This document shows, one piece after another, positions 57,133 to 64,000 of a stretch of 64,000 bases of DNA (positions are counted from its first letter, which is position 1; the number at the start of each line of letters is the position of its first letter). The stretch spans positions 124,001 to 188,000 of the forward strand of contig FWCC01000004.1 of assembly GCA_900169235.1 (NCBI GenBank). The letters are read 5' to 3'. The notes under the pieces are model-generated. The model was not told where the DNA came from, searched no databases, and saw nothing but the letters and a program-made list of their open reading frames with translations. The position numbers and the translations under genes are program-made. Source of the DNA: Zarea fungicola (taxonomy: Eukaryota; Ascomycota; Sordariomycetes; Hypocreales; Cordycipitaceae).

Positions 57133-60100
57133 CGTCGTTGCGATAGTAGTGTCTTGCTAAAAAGACTGGCTGGCGGACGAATCAAAGCCGAAGGGCAAAG
57201 AAACGAATACGCAACCCAATGGAAAGAGGACAGTTCCCAATCGCAAAAACGAAGACGGCAATACAAAAACGAGTGTATGAATTTGGATCGAGATGCGTAA
57301 CGGCCAGACCCCAGGGGCGGGCGGGAGTTGCAAGTAATTTGTATTAATATGCGATCCCATGCAACGTGCTAAACTTGACGGGTGGCCCCATCTTACCATC
57401 GGGCAGCGGTGGTAGTGTCCGGTGGCAGGCCATCTCAGCACCCGCCTGTGCGTCTCCGTCGCCACGGAACAAGGACCCAAGGCGGGTGGAGACTATTGGG
57501 GAGGCATTGGTCAATAACAGAGTCAGTGCCACCGGATAATAGCTGAGAAGGAAATGCAGTTCATTGACGGCTGATAGTACCATGTTCCGTGCATGGGCAA
57601 CTGAGCGGGTAGTAGCCTGATTGTACGTGGCAGTGGCTGCTGGCCACCGTTTGTGAAGAATGAATCCAGGACAGAGGTAGAGGAGCGGAGCAGTGCGAGA
57701 CGTCGCTGGGGCCGCTCGCTGCGTTGTCTCTCGGCGGGCAAGCCGGATGGGCGAGATTCCAGGGGGACATTGCACAAGGCTAACGGCATATCCCCTGAAC
57801 GTGGACGGCTGGAGGACGCTAATTTTGATAGTGGTGTGGCCAGCGTTGCTAGAATGGATACGAAGACGGTTGATGGAGGTGGTTAGAGTGGCTGGCGGGT
57901 TTTGGAGATTTTGGTGTGGGCCGGAAGAACAATGAAGAAACAAGGACCTGGAAAAATCTACAGAGCTCTTTAGTGGCTCTTTAGTTGGGCCAGGCTTACA
58001 GGGCTAGCGCCACTGCGAGGATTTAGCTGGGCTGGTACCTGCGAATGAGTTGACCGGCCCCCCCCAAACAGTATGTACAGTGCCGCGAGTGCTAACTACC
58101 TAATAAGGTACGACGGAAAAAGACACCTGTACTGTGGCGCTAGGGTCATGGTAGGCAGGCAAGATTACGTTGGGCTTATCTTTTATCCATGGTCCTTCTC
58201 ACCGCGCCCTGCCTCTCCACGTTGCAATCTATCGACTAACTACTTGCTATTCTTTTGCGGATTATTATTTCCAGCCCTCTTTCGGTATTAGTCTTGGCCA
58301 GTCAGCGGGGCAGACGGGGAGCCTTGGTCATTGCAAACACACGTGTAGTATAGTAGTGAGCAGCTTAGAGGCTACACTTGGTCGAGGCGGCGGATTGGAG
58401 GGCCAAGGCCACTAGAGGTAGGTAGTCAGGCGCTAAACGACCGTCTAGGCAGGCCTTTTAAAGCAAACCAGTTCCCATTGTCAAAAAAGAGGCCGCGAAA
58501 ACGCGATGGTTCTCGGTGGTCCCTTGGTGTGGGTTTTCCATGCAAGATTTGGACATGGCGCGGTTTTATTTTACTCATGTGCTGCGTCTCGAGTACTTGG
58601 CTGCAGAATTTGCAATTTGGAAATACCGTCCCAAGGTGATGCAAGCCGGAGCAACTTGACCCTACATGCTAATGACGATGCACATAAGTATGCATGATGT
58701 TGTCTTCCCATGTAATCTGGACTCCGTATCAACAGCCACACCACCCATAATAGTTTAATCTCAGCAACACTTCAGTGGGCTGGCATATATCCCATTGGTG
58801 GATTGTCTCTCACATTCACTGCCAGTGGCGCTTTTCTCCGGCGCAGTTCTCTTCCTCTCAGGTACACCCTGGCAGTGGCGCCGCCCATTGTGCCCATTGT
58901 GGCAGCTCACAAAAAGCATGGCTTGGGGAAAAGGCTGGTCCAGCCCTCACAACGGCTTTCCTCCTCGTGCCTCCGGTCCGTCGTTCTTATTAGCGGCGGC
59001 GGCTCATTGTCAACTCAGTCCGGCCAACTTCGGTCGCCTGCATCATCGAATGCCAAGGACAAAAAGTGGACGTGATGCCTGGTAAAACTGCAATTTGTGA
59101 GACGATGAGAAATGGGCTAATGAAATGAAAATGGAAAATTTCGCTGCTCTTGGAAACGATCAAAAGCAAACAGGCCTGAGCCAGTTTTTTTTTAGTTGCC
59201 TGGCCTTTCCTAGCAATCGGCCCTGTTGATGCAAGTCGGCCTTGCACCTGGTTCCCACTGTCTTGCGCTAGTCTCATGCACACTCGCAGCCTCGACAGAC
59301 ACGCAGCCAAGACGTGTCCAGCTTGATACGAGGCGAGGGGCCAAAAAAAAAAAAAAAAAAGGATACCTGCTTGCCTGCTTGCTTGTGCATGCGGTCAAAT
59401 TTTTTCAAATGTGATCATTTGCATGTACAAGTAGTGTTCAGGCTCAGCGGCTGAGACATTCTGAGGCTAGACAGCTTGCAAGACATCATCGCAAACCCTG
59501 GCAATCAGACTGTCTCTAACTCGGTACCGATAGCGAAGAGTAAGCGGATGGCACAGTACAGGCGTAGAGAGCCAGTTCTGCACTGTAGTAAGCCCAATTT
59601 ACACCTTAAACACATCAATCATCGCGACTTCTATTTCCACATGAGCCAAACCTCGGAGCGACTGTGTATGGTGAAACACCAACCTGTTCATCTCCATGAG
59701 AATGCCGAGACAAGGCCCTGCATGCTTTCTTCGGCACCTGCGAGCCGACACAGTGATACATGCTCAGCACAGTCCTGCAGCTCTTTGATCCCTGCCTGGC
59801 CTGTCCACCTGGTAGACTATCGAAAATACTTCTCTCAGCGCTACCATTCCGTTACATCGTGCATCTGTCGCCCCCCTGTTGAATGGCAATATTGTCCAGT
59901 TGGGCTTTGCATGCAATGCTGCATACGCAGCTAATCATCACAGCCCCTTTAGATGGACACCTTTACGGCGCTTTATTGCCGTGATCATAGTGGACAAAAA
60001 AACCCTGCATTAACTTGCCATGTTATCTCCTGCAGGCTGAATCTCGCTGCATTGGCAGCTGAAGTTCTCTTTCCACGTTTCTCATCCGGGCACACACGCC

Positions 60101-61210
60101 ACTTCCCTGTTGGGCAGTTTTACTAACAGTTCGGAACCCTTCCCGTCTGAAATTGTCTCAGCCGCAGCGAAGCGGCTAAAAAGAAACAAACAAAAAGCCT
60201 CTTCCGCTCATAGCGTCGGGACAGGTTACCAACGACGCAAACATCAGCTCTTACCGACCGTTTTTGCTTCGAGGACTCAGCTGGTGATGCGAGCGTCTTG
60301 GCGTTGCATTATATTGACTCGCCGGGCGCTATCCGAGCAACCCTCAAAATCCTCCCTGCAGCCGCAATTGGTCCAGATCGGGACGGACGCTGCAGTGCCA
60401 TAGTCTTTACTCCCCATCGGGATCCCTCATTTGCGATATCGCAATCTCAATGTGGGACGTAAATGCATCGCCATGGGCTGTTGCGCCAGTGTGACATGGC
60501 TGAGCCGTCGCAGCTGGCCTGCAGGTAAAATTGTTCAAGCCTCACCGTCATCTGTGCACGAGATGTTCTCGAATCTACAGGTACCGGCAGATAGCATGCC
60601 ATTGACGTTTGTGTAGTCGCTGTGACATCGTGGCTTGCGTCTTGACAGCTGATTGTCCCAGACCTGACGCAGATTATTCCTGGTCAATAAAATGAACTGC
60701 AAGCATCATATGTATACCGCAAAGCTTCGGTGCTGAGCGGTGAGAATGAAGTAATCTCAATGTGACTATCCAATCTAGCGACTCTTATATCCCGATCAGT
60801 CATCACCTCTTTTTTCTTTTTACAAAATATTGGCCAAGGCTGAGAGGATACTATGCCCGAGGGACAATCAATAACGATTCAGACCTGATGCTGATCGATC
60901 TCGATCCAGGGTAGTGAGCGAAAAACATAACGATGTCCATGCGGTCTGCTGGGCTGCCTTGAGAAGCTTGAAGTTGAATTATTATAGACGCATTTCGGCG
61001 ATGACGTGAAGACATGTTAGTGGTCTCACTATACTATGTGCCGTAATTAGTCAAGTTGCTTTTACTCCAACTGCCATCCTACTCTGCAGCGTTCGAGAAC
61101 TTAAATAGGCCACACCCGCCGCCCAAAACTGCAACCCTGCATATTCATAAACCATTGTCAAGTCATAAGTCATTCAATTTGAACTTGCATAGCTACAAAA
61201 AGGTACCTCC
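57133..61210. other. Intergenic, 4 kb without a supported gene
   Basis: Upstream DNA of the WSC gene (-) and 3' side of the DUF427 gene (-). Frames up to 199 codons (57344-57943 minus) overlap others and lack domains. An A18 run lies at about 59343-59360. No tRNA or transposon is seen. Confidence 0.45.
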
Positions 61211-62347
61211 TTACAAAGCCGGGCGATCCAACAGCTCTCCATCGAGCAAAATGTCCACCTTTTCATTGTAAAAGCACGCCATGCCCCCCAGTGTGCCGCA
61301 TTCCAGCGCTGGGTACCGGTAGTACCAGACAATATTCGGATACTCCACGCCGCCAATAACCACGTCATAGTAATCAGCATCGCCCTTGTAGGGGCACTTG
61401 GTAACGAGGTCGCTGTGGCGCAGGACCGTCTGGTCCAGGCAGCCCATCGGGATGTAGTAGCGCGTAGGCAGACGCGGCTCGTAGAGGTGCATCGAGAAGT
61501 TGGCCTTGGCGACGGTCGTGCCGTCGACACGCACTTCGATGCGGCGCGAAGACGGCAGGATTTCTATGCGCTTGGAAGGATCCTTGGGGTGAACGTAAAT
61601 CGGCGTGTCCTCCTCAAGCCACTGATCTGTAATATCATAAAGGAAAATGGCGTGTTAGTCGATACACAAGAAAAGTCTCGCAGTGGAAAACCAAAACATT
61701 TATACGCTGCATTTTTCTTCTTCTCATTTTTTTTTGCAAAAAAAAAGATAAAAGGAAAAACGAAGAAGAGAGAACGGGATTCTTTCCCTCGGGGAGGAGA
61801 CGAGAAAGGGATTTGCCCTTACCCATGGCTTTAAATTCCAACCGAACCAGGCCGGTCAAGGCCCCCAGGCTTCGATCCTCTGTGAAGCGAACGACGCGAT
61901 CCGTCACAGCCGCGGGGATTTTACGGCCCTCGTCGGCCGCCACGTGCAGCTCCGCCACGCTGGCGCGATAGATCCCGTCGCTCTTGACGGGCTGCTTGTC
62001 CTTGAGTGTGCAGTTTTGAATCTCCGAGGCTGGAAAGTAAAGGTGTGGGTAGTAGTCGTGCTCCCACACGAGAGATCCCTTTGTCGAGTCGACGATAACA
62101 GTGCGGTTGAAGATGACACGGATGCGCCGAGGGGTCGTGGTTACCTTGCGAGGGCCATTTTCGAGCAGATTTGTAGCAAGTTCAGCTAAGTTTCTATGTT
62201 TGATCAGTTATCTTCATCTGTATTTATATGCAAGGCTTTTTTAAACAAATCCTGTCATGTTACCTGACAGTAAACTGAGACAAAAACGTGACAGGAAGTT
62301 ATGACGTAGGGTAGGGCTGAGCTTTATTACTGCGTTGTTCGAGACAT
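61211..62347 (-). CDS. DUF427-domain protein
   Basis: Proposed exons 62347-62331, 62193-61823 and 61626-61211 give 267 aa, all in frame. The 17-nt first exon (MSRTTQ) with donor GTAATA is tentative; the other two exons are strong. Two copies of the DUF427 fold are visible. The first is around RRIRVIFNRTVIVDSTKGSL and VWEHDYYPHLYFPASEIQNC. The second is around RRIEVRVDGTTVAKANFSMH, RYYIPMGCLDQTVLRHSDLV and KCPYKGDADYYDVVIGGVEY, ending in WYYRYPALECGTLGGMACFY. The YYP-x-Y-[FY]xP and T-x-CPYKG-xA-x-Y/[WY]Y motifs are typical of the family. The function of DUF427 is not established; it is a small single-domain protein in bacteria and is often doubled in fungi. Confidence 0.88.
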
Positions 62348-64000
62348 GATTTCGTATTGCCGCCCCTGGCTTGGGCTGTCCGAAAGGCTTGGTAGAAACA
62401 CGTAGTGGATCTAGATATTTATGCAAGTGTCTGAAACTTGGAAAGGGAACGCAGAAATCGACTTTGTGAAGAATATGAGAAAGTGTGACAATCCCATCAG
62501 AGGCGGTGCTTGAGCTGCCTTATGAGAGTATGAGATCAGCGACCCCGCAGGTACGCTATTTGCGTGTTTTGGGACAGTGACGCAACTTTGCGTTAGCGGT
62601 GTTGCTTATTGCACCATAAATTATACTTCGCAACTTGAATGGTGTGTGAGAGTTCCACCAGAAACTGCGCCTTGTTTGTGTCGGCCAATACGAGCCTCTA
62701 CGCGGGAGCGTAATGAAGGCGGAGTGGATAGTGTATATAACATCTAGCCACAGTACTGTTAAGAGTTATTATAGACATCGATAGTGCAAAGGAGCTAGAC
62801 AGAGCCAAAAAAAAAACTAAAAAAAAAAACTATAGGCGACGCTAAGGTTTGGAAACGAGGGAGTGGCCCGTCATTTATACGCTGGGAACATGGACAGTCC
62901 CTGGGCTCATACTCCTAAGCCCTAGACCTCCTCTTCACTGTGGACTGGTGGAACAATCCTCTATGAGAGAATCACCTGGTTGAGAGAAATGATCAATCCA
63001 TAGCGAAGGGTATAGTGAGATTGCCAGGTCCGTCTTGCCTTCCTTATTTGCCTGGTTCGTATTTGCCTGGAAACACCACAACCAAGCCAACCACGAGCCC
63101 GCACGGGACCACAAACGCACGATGGTGCCCTGCTGGCATAGGAAGCCCATGCACCCACTATCGCGGGGGAAGTTGAGGGGGCCTTTGAATGACAGCTGGA
63201 TGATCCCCGTCCAGTGTGCAATTTTCGGCGAGAAGCAGCCGGACGATGGTGAGCACTCTCTGGTTCTCTCAGAGGGTGGCCATGCTCTGTAAACAAGAGA
63301 CAATCAAGAGGTGCCAGCTTCTTGAAAGCGTCGCGAAACACAGACAACGTGATTCCACGCAGCCGTCTACAATACGCACATCGACAAGTCGGAGTGTGAA
63401 ATCAGTGGCCGAGACTCCAGCAAGGTATTGGTTGGAAGGCTTGCGATCCAATCTCAGGTCATTATTATGTGAAAGAGAGAGAACAGAAGGCTTCTGAAGT
63501 CTCAGCATTGGTGTCACATTACTGAGAAAGCGTGTATTGGCAGAGGGAGCTGTTCCCTGGCTGGAAGGGCGTGGAAGACAACATGATTAAGGACTGGGCG
63601 AAGGAGTTGGATATGCTGTGAAGAATCAAAGTACATCAAATGCACACAGGACAGCTTCAATTTCAACAGTGACATTGGCACACGGAACTGCAGTTGTAGT
63701 CAGCTTGTTCTAGCATATAGCCATTGGCTGCTGCCAGTGTCATCGCGACAGGCCGCTTGAATGACTTCCTCTTCATTCAAGGCAGGTGATTATGACAGAT
63801 TACATACTGCATAATATGGGAGAGAATTGGGGGATGAAGAGAGACATGAAAGAGGCACTTTCAGTTTAGCGTTCAATTTAGAAGAAAAACTGAAGAGGCG
63901 ACCCCGAAAGGAGGATAAACTGAGTCTGTAAATGCCAATTGGACAGAGATATTAATGATCATAAAGCAGTATGCGAAAATTGTAAATTTTAATAGAATAT
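62348..64000. other. Window end, no supported gene
   Basis: The promoter side of the DUF427 gene, then 1.4 kb with overlapping short frames (62935-63303 and 62961-63347 minus; 63216-63497 plus) and two A-rich runs near 62807-62829. An exon of a gene lying beyond the window cannot be excluded. Confidence 0.4.

Noticed and set aside
57344..57943. 199-codon minus-strand frame upstream of the WSC gene
   Set aside because: No domain, overlaps other frames on both strands, and lies in likely promoter DNA.
62935..63497. Overlapping short frames on both strands near the window end
   Set aside because: Random composition and no exon signals. An exon of an outside gene cannot be excluded, but nothing supports it.

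Overview
The window is nuclear DNA of a filamentous ascomycete, most likely a Sordariomycete and plausibly Hypocreales. The evidence is: short spliceosomal introns (about 50-250 bp) with GTRNGT-type donors and CTAAC-like branch points; a Zn(II)2Cys6 regulator, an RTA1-family membrane protein and a WSC-domain wall protein; and single-copy eukaryotic housekeeping genes with Pezizomycotina-style exon layouts. The genus cannot be fixed from this sequence alone. I rebuilt the exon structures by hand from splice signals, reading frame and recall of protein families; no search was run.

Left part (1-24 kb), gene-dense and conserved: a KxDL-domain protein (+), a small nuclear-looking protein (-), an RTA1-like 7-TM protein (+), a Zn2Cys6 transcription factor (+), the exportin CRM1 in nine exons (-), alanine:glyoxylate aminotransferase with a possible mitochondrial presequence (-), the arginine methyltransferase PRMT5/Skb1 (-), and the DEAH helicase Prp43 (+) diverging from PRMT5.

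Middle part (24-42.4 kb), sparse: about 8.2 kb between Prp43 and the next conserved gene holds only a two-exon 107-aa Cys-containing orphan behind a TATA box. It is followed by a HEAT-repeat Rtp1/TANGO6-like protein (+), a gene-free 4 kb, a secreted Ser/Thr-rich mucin-like protein (+), and the inner-kinetochore protein CENP-Q/Fta7 (-).

Accessory island (42.4-49.8 kb): by eye more AT-rich, with simple repeats and a duplicated 30-bp element. It carries four small, same-strand, intronless orphan genes (120-167 aa) that share a C-terminal Trp-helix pattern and, in two of them, a G-x-[VI]-K-x-x-D-V motif. Between them lies a possible broken minus-strand gene. This is the best candidate for an undescribed gene family in the window.

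Right part (49.8-64 kb): an unidentified conserved-looking 460-aa protein (+); a 1720-aa secreted mosaic of PQQ-like propeller, ASH-type beta domains and five WSC domains (-); a 4-kb gene-free stretch; and a DUF427 protein (-). The last 1.65 kb shows no gene. No rRNA, tRNA, CRISPR array or intact transposon was recognised.
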